The position numbers and the translations under genes were made by a program. The notes under the pieces were generated by a model. It made no database searches. It saw only the letters and a program-made list of their open reading frames with translations, and was not told where the DNA came from. Below, in pieces: positions 29,001 through 36,855 of a DNA stretch of 64,000 nt. This stretch comes from Gymnorhina tibicen. Its lineage: Eukaryota > Chordata > Aves > Passeriformes > Artamidae. Each line of letters starts with the position of its first letter. Within the stretch, counting starts at the first letter, position 1. The DNA lies in contig VXAZ01018984.1 in NCBI GenBank assembly GCA_013399875.1, positions 6,301,503 to 6,365,502 on the forward strand. Reading direction: 5' to 3'.

Positions 29001-32000
29001 CAGGATTTCTCTGTGTGGTTTTGCAGTGTTTTGTAGAACACAACTGGTTTCACTTGATTGGCATCGTATGTGGTCTTGCAATATACAATTTCACAGTGGT
29101 AGACCTTCACTTTCCCTTGGCTCTGTACAAAAAACTCTTGAACGTGAAGCCCTGCCTAGAGGATTTGAAGGAGCTGTCCCCTACGGAAGGAAGGTATGAA
29201 AATCAAAATTTGCAGCTTTTCTGGGAAGGTAGACCACCCAGCTAAGAACAAGAAGTGCCAAACTAGTTAAAAGCTGATCAATAAAACACCTCCTGATCCT
29301 TTTGAGTGACTGATTAATTTGGGTGACTGTGGTCCTAGCAAAATATATGAGCTGGTGGTGAATTTTGTGTAAGACTTCTCTCCCACAGGCTGTTGGATCC
29401 ATCTGCTTAGGCTCCCACCCTCCTGACCCCCAGAAACTGGGTGCCAACACAGCCAAAAGACACCTCCCACACCCTCTCTGAGAACGGGGGTGGAAGCCTG
29501 TCCCTGCCCTGTGTGGTTGTGTGCGTGATCCCAGATCCCAGCCTCAGCCTTTCCCCTCAAGCCAGACTCAGGCTAGCAAGCAGGGAACTGTGTGTAGCAT
29601 TGTGAATCGTCCCATCCATGAACCAGAGCAGCTCTGACCTGCTCCCATGCCAGGAAGAAGTTGAATGGAGTGAAAGAATTAGTTTTTCTAAGTGGAGTAT
29701 TGAATCTTTTCTACCTAATTGCATAGGGATACTGGTTCCCCCTGACACCGGGAAGTTAAGATCCCACTGTCTGACTGCTGTCTTATTTCTGAGTCGCCAT
29801 CTGATTTATCTACACAAAGTGACAGCTGTATTTATCAATAATGAGGTAAAATGCCAGGAAGACAGCAGCAGGATTTCGGGGGGGTAGCAGAGTATTTTCT
29901 CTATGGTGGGGATACAGATGCAGTCCACTTTTGTCTCTTCCTCTACTCCCTCAGACCTTTTTGTGGTGATGACATAGAATTAGAATTTTAGAACTAGAAA
30001 TGTAATTCTGTTCCAAAGCCAGGATCATTAAAGGTGACCCATGAACTAGATAGGCATGGAATGTATTGATAGTTTCTGTGGACTGGCATTTACCCTGCTT
30101 CTCTTTATTTGAGGTGTGTTTCTTTCTTACTGCTTCAGGTGACTTCAGATTCTCTCGCTTGCAATCCTACTACTCAGATGTATGATGCTGTTCACTTCTG
30201 CTGAATTTGTTTTCCCTGTTAGAGATATGGCTTTTTAAATCTCTGATTATTCTTCTTTTAAAATTTCTTTCCCTACTTGTTATTTAGGAGTCTCCAGCAA
30301 CTTTTAGATTACCCTGGGGAAGATGTGGAGGAGATGTTCTGTTTGAATTTTACAGTAAGACACATTTAACATGTCAACTCTCTGATTACTGTGGTACAGT
30401 TGGAGCCCATCTATATTTTCATGTGTGTTGTGGCTTATTCCATATGCCTAGAGCACAAAGCCCATGCTAATGTTAAAATGTTCTTTGCTGTCAACTCCCT
30501 TCTTCTTTTGTGTATGTATGTGGTCCTGAAAATGGAGCTAGTAAGTAGATTAAGCTGAGTGGTTTTCAAAATAACCTTGTTGTCCCTGTTTAAAGACCTG
30601 ATGCTCTAACAGGTTGTGAGTGATGGGTTCATCTTGAGCTGGATCATTTTTTGACTCTCTGTCCAAGGCCTGCCCAGGGGTAAAAACAAGGTACCATAAA
30701 ACTGCTCCACACTGTGAAGAATGAGCAAGGAGAGTGTTGCCCATTTCCTTGTTGCATGAATGAAAGCACATTAACTCTCTTAGATCAAACTTCACCTCTC
30801 TGTGAGGAGTGAGTCAGACCTACATCTGCTTGTGTCTCCTGCAGGACAGAGCTGTAATTTGGGATGAGGTAATGAAGCCATAGTGATGATAATGCAGCTG
30901 TGTGAAAAAAAGGATACCTTTAAAGTAACTAAAGAGACTTTTCTCCAAATTCTTTTTCACACATAAGGGCCTCTTTTGTCTATGGCAACTTGAAAACTGA
31001 CCGTTACGCATTTTTTTCAGGTAACCAGTTAGAGTACAGAGTGTGGGTTTGTCCTGGTGCCATCCTAGGCTGGCAAAAGCAGGAAGATGTCTGTGTCATT
31101 TATTCTTCCAGTGAGAGAGGATGAATTAACCTACTGAGTTTCTGTTAAAAAAGGGAGTCAGTTTTATTGCCAGAGCTTGTGGGCTTAGTTAAAAACAGTC
31201 TTATAGTTATCAGTCTCTTGGGGTTTTTTCCCCAGGAAATTTACCTAAAATAATTTTTTATTCCTTTCTAAGTTCACATGTAAACTTAATAGCAGTCCTG
31301 CAGCAAATATAGGTGATGGAGGGTGGTGAAGCACACAGGGTACGTGGAGCAGAAAACAGAAGTTTCTGCACGTACCATTTTCTCTGGCCCAGCCTTTCCA
31401 TGCCAGCCATAAGCTCTGAAAGAGGACTCTTGTCTGTCTTCTAGGCATATGCCCTGAAAAATACTTCTGGTAAAATTAATTTCCTGGTTTTGTACAGATC
31501 TGCAGGGAAAGCTATGGTGTGACAGAGCAGAAGAACCTGATTGAAGATGGAGATAAAATCCTGGTGCAGAAGGACAACAGGCAAGTGGGGCACCTGTAGG
31601 GATGGATTCATGCTTGTGGTGAAGCCAGGTGCCACGGGAACCCTGTCTTAGGGGACATGTGGGGGGAATTAGCAGTCACTGCAAACAAATTCTAAGACCA
31701 GTTGTTCGCAAGTTACTGAGCACTGGTGGCACCTGAACAAAAATCAAGTTTTCAGCATCTTTCCACCAGTGTTTGGCAAATGTACCATGCACTTGGATTG
31801 ACATCTTCCTTATAAAAGGTCTTTGTATAGACCCTTGGCAGTTTTCTCATTTTAGGTATGAGAGACTGGAGCATGATTTTGGCCCAGGTTAATATCCCTG
31901 GTGGCTCAGAGAGTAACTGTACATGACCAGCAAAACTGAGCCTGGCAGACTTGTTTGTACTTCTAATTCTGGAGCCGGAAACACTTTCCTTTGGGCACGG

Positions 32001-35000
32001 CCTGACCCCCATCCCTGATCACAGCCAGAAGGACCTGCTGTACTTGGATCCCTTTCCATTTGACTGAACACCCTGGAGTTATTACCAGCACAGCTACCAT
32101 TTCCCCCCCTTTTTTTTTGTCCAGCTGCTGAACTATTTTCTTCCCATAATCTTGTAATTGGATTTCTACAAATGCCTTTATTACTTGAAGCAGCGTTCAC
32201 ATTCTTTCTCTGCTGGCAAAACATTGTGATCCAGTGACTACTCAGCAACATGGTTAGGAACTTGTACTAGGATTGCTGAAGATCTTGCTGGCAAGGCTCG
32301 AGATGAAGTAATTTCCTATTAATCTGATTATTTAAAAGGGTTTTGAATGTGTCTAAAGCCATTGCTGTAGCAAAAGCTTTGTCTGTGTTACTTCTTACCT
32401 ACTTTACTACTGCCCAAAATGGTGCAATTACACAGCTAAGGAGCTGCCTCCCTGCAAAGCGTACGTGGAGATGGAGCAGGATAATTCTGTCTTCCCTGCA
32501 AAGAGAAGATGGACTTCAGGTAAAACAGAGGAGTGTTTAATCTGCCCTTTCAGCAGTGAAGGAAAGATGAAAATGCCAGTGACAGAACCCGTTAGGTTTT
32601 TGGGTTGGGCATGTACACTCAAAAGAAAATCAGCCTTTTTTACAGTACAAAGGAACAAAGATTTTAGCTGAGGACATTTGGGAAGAGCACCAGGGTTAAC
32701 TACTGGAACTGTTTATTAAGTCAGAATAGGAAACAAAGGAAGAAAATCCTTAAGGAGAAAGGCTAGTGTGTAGTTCCACCGGCTTAACATTCCAAAATTC
32801 AATTGCTTCATCCTGACTGGAGTTTTGAACTCAAGCTAACCTCTAAATCCAAGTCTAGACGTGGCTGTCAATTTACCTTACAGTGCTTAATGACTTCCTC
32901 CACCTTTACATTTAGAGTCCAGGGACCAATTTGCTGCCCTATGGCCTGAATAGTCTGCTGTGTGCATGTCTGTGGGCACTGCCCTTTCCCATGTGAGGAA
33001 AGTTCATCGGGAACTGGGGAGTGCACAGGATTGCTGTAACTGACAAATGCAGAGTAGGAAATGCCTGCGTGTTCCCTTTCTCCTTTGGAGTTCATAAAGT
33101 GCTCTTGATGCAGGGTTCATGACCGGAACAGCCAGAGAGGAATTAAGCAACAGTTAAGTGCTTTAATCAGCTTGGATTTCCCTAATGCTCAGGTGACTGT
33201 GGGGAAAATGACAATAAAACAAATGCACTGGAAAATAACTCCCCCTTTGGCAGATGATTTCTTACTCCAAGTGTTCATTTTTGTTAGTCTTTCTACTTCC
33301 TCGCCTGGCCCTCTCTGCTTTTGCATAGTGTGTGTGGTGAGAATTCCTCCACCAAAAGGCCAAAATATTTCTTTCGATGGTAGAGAACCTGGGGGACCTC
33401 CCATGCCACCACTGCCAGGGAATAAGCAGACACATGGTGGCACTTGCTGCTGAACACTTTGTCCACATTGCAGTGACTCGGTGAGAGGAGGGCAGTGGGT
33501 TGAGCCTGCTGGAGGCTTGTGTTTGCAGAACATTTTACAGGCAGAAACGGGAGAACTTGGCAGTGCTGCTGCTTAGGCACGTGATTAAAAGTGCTTTCCT
33601 TTGCCTGCTTTCTCTCAATGCATTAGGGAGGAATTTGTTGAAGCCTACGTAAATTACATCTTCAACCTCTCCATCCAAGAGTGGTACACGGCCTTTTCTA
33701 CTGGGTTCCTGAAAGTGTGTGGTGGGAAGGTCCTGGAACTCTTCCAGCCCACAGAGCTCAGGGCCATGATAGTTGGAAACAGTAACTACAACTGGGAGGA
33801 ACTGGAGGAGGTAAAGCTTCCCTCTTATACTTTTTTTTTCAGCACAAGCGCCAGGATTGTGCAGTTGCATGAGATGGGCATTAGTCAGTGTCAGGAGATG
33901 GGATAAGCCACAGATGCGTTTTCTTTTATGTTCCTTGTACACTTTGCTGTCACTCACAGGAAAAGTTTCTCACTGTGCCAGGCTGCTACAGACAAAGCTC
34001 AGGAAGGAAATTCATGATGAGGAAGGACAGGGAGAAGGACTTCCATCTGCTTTTTTTAGGGATGAAATCTAAGACTGAAAGAAGGAGACAAAGGGTCTTC
34101 ACCTATAGTAAAACTCCATTGCACAAGGGCAAAAAGTACACTAAGGGGAGTGTGGACACCCAGAAAGGGCTGTATCCTCTCAAAATCTGTAGACCAGCAA
34201 GTCACTCATGGTGCAGAACTTGTGATCCTGTTCATGAGTCCAGCCTGTGAACAGGCACTCCCGAATTGCTCTCCACACTTGTAATCAGCTGAAAAGCAGA
34301 AGCCTAATGTCTGCCTGCCTCACGTTGCCCAGAGAGCCCTTGCCGGGTCTTTGAGCCATGCCATTGCCCATCACCCATCCTGCGTTCCCTTTCGAAGCTG
34401 TCAGGCATTGATCTGATGTCAGATGCTAGAAAAGATGAGGTCAGAGTTCTGCTTAGTCTTTGCTTTCTAGTGCCAACCGCAAATGTGGTGTTTTGCTTTT
34501 TAATAGAGCGCTATCTATAAGGGAGACTACACTGCCACACACCCGACTGTGAGAATGTTCTGGGAGACCTTCCACGCATTTCCCTTGGAAAAGAAGAAGA
34601 AATTTCTCTGTAAGTGTCTTGCAGTGGTGCAGCACCTCCTGGAATTGAAGGCTCAGGTGGGAGTGGCTGCAGAGTTGCATTAAGTTGGGTGATGAGGCAG
34701 GTGATCCAGCGTGAGTGGCAGTACCTGCTGGTCACATCTGGGTTTTCCCTCTGTTGTGGTTTTTTTTCCCTTCTGTCCTGGGTAGCTGGCTCTCGGTGGC
34801 CCTGCTTGAGCAGGGGGTTGGCCCCAAGGCCCTCCAAAGGTCCCTTCAGCCTCAGCCACTCAGATTCTGTGAGTGCTGGAAAGATAAAGGCCAGTGTTCG
34901 TACCTGGCGCTGGCCTCCCTGTCCTGCAGCTCCCCTGGGAGCCAGCCAGGCCCTGCGTGGAGTCCAGGCAGGTGGGGCTGAAATTTGCCTGTGGGTGCAG

Positions 35001-35268
35001 CCCCGGTGGGAGGCCCCTCACCTGCCCCAGCTGCCCGGCCTTCCCTGTGCCTCTCGCAGTGTTCCTGACGGGCAGCGACCGCATTCCCATCTACGGCATG
35101 TCCAGCCTGCGCATCATCATCCAGTCGACGCCCAGCGGGGAGCAGTACCTGCCCGTGGCTCACACCTGCTACAACCTGCTGGACCTGCCCAAGTACAGCA
35201 GCAAGGAGATCCTCAGCGCCCGCCTCATGCAGGCCATCGACCACTACGAGGGCTTCAGCTTGGCCTGA
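10887..35268 (+). CDS. HERC3: HERC3 E3 ubiquitin ligase, 3' 23 exons (5' end outside window)
   Basis: Exons join to 975 residues plus stop without a frame break. The N-terminal part has RCC1-type blades with repeated G-Q-L-G motifs ([50 protein letters not shown]). The C-terminal about 350 residues form a HECT domain ending in [10 protein letters not shown] and EGFSLA. HECT ligases take ubiquitin from an E2 onto a cysteine and pass it to the substrate; HERC3 is a cytosolic small HERC. About 75 residues (promoter, first coding exons, first two G-Q-x-G blades) are missing at the left edge; adding them gives 1,050, the human length as I recall it. HERC4 is the main alternative, but the C-terminus (FSLA, not FSLI as I recall HERC4) and FAM13A next door favour HERC3. 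Residue numbers below assume the 1,050-residue protein. Confidence 0.97.
12085..12161 (+). CDS. HERC3: HERC3 visible exon 2 (residues about 129-155)
   Basis: 77-nt exon encoding the blade core [13 protein letters not shown]. Acceptor ctttag|GTTG completes the Arg codon from exon 1. Donor GCAG|gtactg leaves one base of an Asp codon. Confidence 0.96.
12762..12983 (+). CDS. HERC3: HERC3 visible exon 3 (residues about 155-229)
   Basis: 222-nt exon with two blade signatures, [10 protein letters not shown] and [10 protein letters not shown], and the conserved [14 protein letters not shown] between them. Acceptor tttcag|ATGG follows a pyrimidine tract. Donor CGAG|gtatga. Confidence 0.97.
14958..15049 (+). 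CDS. HERC3: HERC3 visible exon 4 (residues about 229-259)
   Basis: 92-nt exon encoding ESPCHVKLL and the blade strand [14 protein letters not shown]. Acceptor ttgcag|ACCG; donor AAAG|gtaaag in phase 0. Confidence 0.97.
15499..15650 (+). repeat. MIR-like SINE fragment, diverged
   Basis: aggatttgaaagagagctgc, then cctctgccacttggtaggc, then ttttccactgtaaaatgag resemble the MIR core and its 3' part. The copy is weaker than the one at 24 kb. Confidence 0.5.
15915..16045 (+). CDS. HERC3: HERC3 visible exon 5 (residues about 260-303)
   Basis: 131-nt exon with [12 protein letters not shown] and [13 protein letters not shown]. Acceptor taacag|AGTG; donor GGCAG|gtgagt within an Arg codon. Confidence 0.97.
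16609..16650 (+). repeat. (TTTG)n-like low-complexity tract
   Basis: ttgttggttttgtttgtttg followed by further TTTG/TTTTTG units, in the intron before HERC3 visible exon 6. Confidence 0.8.
16697..16857 (+). CDS. HERC3: HERC3 visible exon 6 (residues about 303-357)
   Basis: 161-nt exon with [10 protein letters not shown] and [13 protein letters not shown], the last clear RCC1 blade, then CPSPVKGHW. Acceptor ttacag|ACAT; donor CCTG|gtatgt. Human has QH where this reads HH at the start of the exon. Confidence 0.96.
17357..17433 (+). CDS. HERC3: HERC3 visible exon 7 (residues about 357-382)
   Basis: 77-nt exon encoding [19 protein letters not shown], the strand that closes the propeller. Acceptor caacag|ATGC; donor ACGAG|gtaaac in phase 0. 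Confidence 0.96.
17493..17519 (+). repeat. Poly(T) tract T11-G-T15
   Basis: Homopolymer with a single G interruption, about 60 nt after the donor of visible exon 7. Confidence 0.85.
18217..18341 (+). CDS. HERC3: HERC3 visible exon 8 (residues about 383-424), linker
   Basis: 125-nt exon after the propeller with [14 protein letters not shown]. This is the least conserved exon: its start reads [10 protein letters not shown] against NYSPAVDFRT as I recall human. Donor GTCAA|gtaggt is required, because the alternative gt four bases later would read a stop. Confidence 0.93.
18887..18946 (+). CDS. HERC3: HERC3 visible exon 9 (residues about 424-444)
   Basis: 60-nt exon encoding [19 protein letters not shown]. 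Acceptor aaacag|TAAT completes an Asn codon; donor GAAGAA|gtaagt. Confidence 0.95.
20588..20699 (+). CDS. HERC3: HERC3 visible exon 10 (residues about 444-481)
   Basis: 112-nt exon with [19 protein letters not shown] and [13 protein letters not shown]. Acceptor aaaag|AATC sits behind a T-rich then A-rich tract. Donor GAGCAG|gtactg in phase 0. Confidence 0.95.
21239..21428 (+). CDS. HERC3: HERC3 visible exon 11 (residues about 482-545)
   Basis: 190-nt exon with [18 protein letters not shown] and the conserved [16 protein letters not shown], part of the helical middle region between propeller and HECT. Acceptor ctctag|ATAC; donor CTTG|gtaagt. Confidence 0.97.
22777..22940 (+). CDS. HERC3: HERC3 visible exon 12 (residues about 545-599)
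   Basis: 164-nt exon starting [11 protein letters not shown], then [10 protein letters not shown] and [13 protein letters not shown]. Acceptor ttccag|ATAA; donor CACAAG|gtgaga in phase 0. Confidence 0.97.
23436..23549 (+). CDS. HERC3: HERC3 visible exon 13 (residues about 600-637)
   Basis: 114-nt exon with [19 protein letters not shown] and [13 protein letters not shown]. Acceptor actag|GTGA; donor GGAATG|gtaaga. Both ends are phase 0, so the exon is frame-neutral. Confidence 0.97.
23976..24210 (+). repeat. MIR-like SINE fragment
   Basis: The order of words matches the tRNA-derived MIR core: gggttctattcctggctctt, then cctgctgggtgatcttgggt, then cactttcccatctgtaag. It is divergent, as expected for an old amniote insertion. 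The assignment rests on remembered consensus. Confidence 0.7.
24433..24463. promoter_or_regulatory. Candidate intronic enhancer core: GTCATTA/TAATGAC/octamer
   Basis: GTCATTA (24433-24439), spacer tggc, TAATGAC (24444-24450), ga, then GTCATT (24453-24458) overlapping ATTTGCAT (24456-24463), an exact POU octamer. TAAT cores suit homeodomain proteins. Regulatory function is inferred from motif density only. Confidence 0.35.
24831..24854 (+). CDS. HERC3: HERC3 visible exon 14, 24-nt micro-exon (residues about 638-645)
   Basis: Eight codons, KVRPSIMQ, between acceptor tttcacag and donor ATGCAG|gtaaga. Human reads KARPSIIQ at the same point as I recall it. Phase 0 at both ends. Including it makes the total length match. 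Confidence 0.93.
24942..25031 (+). CDS. HERC3: HERC3 visible exon 15 (residues about 646-675)
   Basis: 90-nt exon with [19 protein letters not shown] and ELQMQ. Acceptor cttgcag|GACG; donor ATGCAG|gtaatc. It lies only 87 nt after the micro-exon, a very short intron. Confidence 0.97.
26789..26959 (+). CDS. HERC3: HERC3 visible exon 16 (residues about 676-732)
   Basis: 171-nt exon with [19 protein letters not shown] and LVLHVRR, leading into the HECT domain. Acceptor ttacag|GTTG; donor CTCAAA|gtaagt. About 46% of codons end in G or C, in contrast to the last exon. Confidence 0.97.
27592..27735 (+). CDS. HERC3: HERC3 visible exon 17 (residues about 733-780), HECT N-lobe start
   Basis: 144-nt exon opening with the HECT hallmark [19 protein letters not shown], then [10 protein letters not shown] and LLWFSDT. 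Acceptor tctacag|GTCA; donor GACACG|gtaagc. Frame-neutral. Confidence 0.98.
29027..29193 (+). CDS. HERC3: HERC3 visible exon 18 (residues about 781-836), HECT N-lobe
   Basis: 167-nt exon with [17 protein letters not shown] and [14 protein letters not shown]. Acceptor ttgcag|TGTT; donor GGAAG|gtatga within Arg. Confidence 0.97.
30288..30354 (+). CDS. HERC3: HERC3 visible exon 19 (residues about 836-858), HECT N-lobe
   Basis: 67-nt exon with [19 protein letters not shown]. Acceptor tatttag|GAGT; donor TTTACA|gtaaga. Confidence 0.96.
31498..31580 (+). CDS. HERC3: HERC3 visible exon 20 (residues about 859-886), HECT
   Basis: 83-nt exon beginning [14 protein letters not shown] and ending KDN plus AG of an Arg codon. 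Acceptor tacag|ATCT. The donor reads AACAG|gcaagt, a GC donor with otherwise full consensus. An alternative end at 31584 with a weak gt donor is also in frame if the next exon starts at 33631. The middle ([10 protein letters not shown]) differs strongly from human. Confidence 0.9.
31825..31930 (-). repeat. Possible MIR-like fragment, reverse orientation
   Basis: ctcattttaggtatgagaga followed by ttggcccaggttaatatcc follows the same word order as reversed MIR. Weak. Confidence 0.3.
33627..33810 (+). CDS. HERC3: HERC3 visible exon 21 (residues about 886-947), HECT
   Basis: 184-nt exon with [35 protein letters not shown] and [12 protein letters not shown]. Acceptor cattag|GGAG is the first AG after the pyrimidine tract; a second AG 4 nt later (33629-33630) is possible. 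Donor GAGGAG|gtaaag. Confidence 0.92.
34507..34609 (+). CDS. HERC3: HERC3 visible exon 22 (residues about 948-982), HECT
   Basis: 103-nt exon with [18 protein letters not shown] and [10 protein letters not shown]. Acceptor tttaatag|AGCG; donor CTCT|gtaagt leaves one base of a Leu codon. Confidence 0.96.
35060..35268 (+). CDS. HERC3: HERC3 visible exon 23, last coding exon (residues about 982-1050), HECT C-lobe
   Basis: 209-nt exon with [28 protein letters not shown] and the terminal EGFSLA, then TGA at 35266-35268. It carries the catalytic cysteine. 67 of its 69 sense codons end in G or C, unlike the middle exons. Acceptor ctctcgcag|TGTT. Confidence 0.98.
35167..35169 (+). other. HERC3: HECT catalytic cysteine codon (about Cys1018)
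   Basis: The TGC codon sits in [10 protein letters not shown], the invariant C-lobe motif of HECT ligases whose cysteine forms the ubiquitin thioester. It is the 33rd residue from the C-terminus. Confidence 0.95.
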
Positions 35269-35355
35269 CCCCGCGGGGCAGGCACAGACTCTTGGGTGCT
35301 GAGCAAGAGAACGATGGGCTTGGGCTTTTATTTTTGTAAGGGAATAGATCCAAAC

Positions 35356-35375
35356 TTTTTTTTTTTGGGGGGGGG
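35356..35375 (+). repeat. T11G9 homopolymer junction in HERC3 3' UTR
   Basis: Eleven T followed directly by nine G, then AGTGGGGG. The G run could stack in RNA or be an error-prone assembly site. Confidence 0.85.
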
Positions 35376-35390
35376 AGTGGGGGTAAATAT

Positions 35391-35412
35391 AAATAATAAT
35401 AATAATAATAAT
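35391..35412 (+). repeat. (AAT)n microsatellite in HERC3 3' UTR
   Basis: About seven uninterrupted AAT units, just after a TAAATAT segment. Confidence 0.9.
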
Positions 35413-36831
35413 AGAGATGATGCAGTCTCAGCCTGATGCTGCCAGCATTTTGTGGGGCTTCAGCAGGGAGAGGCTCTTGCTTTGAATTTTCTCATCTACT
35501 GAACAAAACCAGTTCAGTGGGCATTTCTGTTGTTTCCCCTCCAACTTGACATCACTGCCCTCCTGGCAATTCCTTGTAGTTTGCTTTTATTGCCCCCATA
35601 CACACACACTCTTACCTCTCCTTTTAATCCAGCTGAAATATTTTGATGTCTTTTGCATTTAGGGTATGGTGGAAACTGAGGATGAAATAGTGATCTCCTC
35701 TTTGAAAAGCTGTGATTTCCCCTCACCCTTTTTTCCTCCCTTTTTAAATGCAAGCTGGTTCTTGCTTGCTTTGAATGGAAATGTCTCCTCTGCCCTTTGG
35801 TCCTTGGTGGATGGTACTGGGCTGGCATGTCATTTGTGACCCCAGAGCGGTGCTTTAGTGATGTTCTGTCTCTTTGCACCAGGATGTCTCATGGAGAATA
35901 CGGTGGTTTACAGAGGTTGGCTCGTTTTTCCTCACTCGTCTTCAATTTTGTTTTCAAGCTTCTTGAAGAAGCCTCACTCTGGAGTGGGATTTGTGTTCAG
36001 GCTTGTGGAAGGACAAACCCTACCTATAATAGCAGGTTTCTCTAAATTTTTTAATGGTGTTGTGTTTCTGTTCTGGCAGGTCTGCAGTCTGGGTGGGGGG
36101 GCAGCCCTGCTTTTCCATCCCAACAGCCCTGGTATTCCAGTACACGGCGAGGTGGCTGCTTTTACTGCTGCCACCTGTGTCCAGAGGAGTCGTGTGCGTG
36201 GGCGTGTGTGCGCAGGGGGGTGTGGGGGTGGGAGGTGTACGCAGTCTCTCCGGCCTCATCAGGTCAGGTCCAAGGAAGGAGTAGGAGATCCCCATTTGAG
36301 TGATAGCCCCCGATGGGAGATTGGTTTGATCGTTGCAGTTAGGGTTACTTTACCTTGCTGTTCAAGAACAGCCCTCTCACTTGGCAGCTGTTTTGCCTGA
36401 AGGACAATCTGTATGAATTAGACTGAAAATGTAGAAAAATCACTACCTAAATCTATCCTGTATGATTGGAGAGCTTTTGTCCTCTTTTCTCAGTCTCACT
36501 GCCCCATTAAGCGAAGTTTGAATGATTTTTCTCCTTTCTCCCCTGCCATTTTTCAGGTTTTGATGTAAATCTCATTTTAAGCCTAGGGTGGTTTTGACAT
36601 TGACTTGTTATTAGGACATAGTATTTATGCACCATGTTCAATTTACAGTATTGAACTTTGCACCTCGTAACAAAAGGTTTTAGGCTTCTGAGTTTGTTTG
36701 TTTTTTTTAAAGACAAGCTGTGGGCTACATCGAGAGCCCCCCAGCCTCTTTCTAATGCAGCATTGAAGACAAATATACAGTTATATCAAATGTTTATTTT
36801 CGATGTGTGTGTACATAGTACAGTATTATGC

Positions 36832-36837
36832 AATAAA
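36832..36837 (+). terminator. HERC3: HERC3 polyadenylation signal AATAAA
   Basis: Canonical hexamer, the first AATAAA after the HERC3 stop. It is preceded by GTGTGTGTACATAG, which contains a TGTA element of the CFIm type, and followed by a GT-rich downstream element (cttgtcgtgtgggg) about 35 nt on. Confidence 0.85.
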
Positions 36838-36855
36838 TTTGATGTTTAATTCTGA

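Larger units (their letters stand above)
11047..35059 (+). other. HERC3: HERC3 introns between visible exons
   Basis: Twenty-two introns, from 87 nt (24855-24941) to about 2.0 kb (31581-33626). All but one have GT-AG ends of the major spliceosome type. No embedded protein or RNA gene could be supported on either strand. They contain MIR-like fragments, homopolymer tracts and an octamer/TAAT cluster, listed separately. No NAP1L5-like frame is present. Confidence 0.8.
35269..36855 (+). other. HERC3: HERC3 3' untranslated region
   Basis: Begins after the TGA and runs about 1.6 kb to the first AATAAA on the plus strand. It contains a T11G9 run, an (AAT)n stretch and GT-rich segments near 36.2 kb. 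The exact cleavage site, about 15-25 nt after the signal, is inferred. Confidence 0.8.

Noticed and set aside
10887..35268. HERC4 as the identity of the plus-strand gene
   Set aside because: The last residues (EGFSLA), the linker sequence and the FAM13A neighbour fit HERC3 better than HERC4.
34614..35339. 241-codon plus-strand open frame overlapping the last HERC3 exon
   Set aside because: It reads the GC-rich final exon in the wrong frame; the real frame ends in EGFSLA at 35268.
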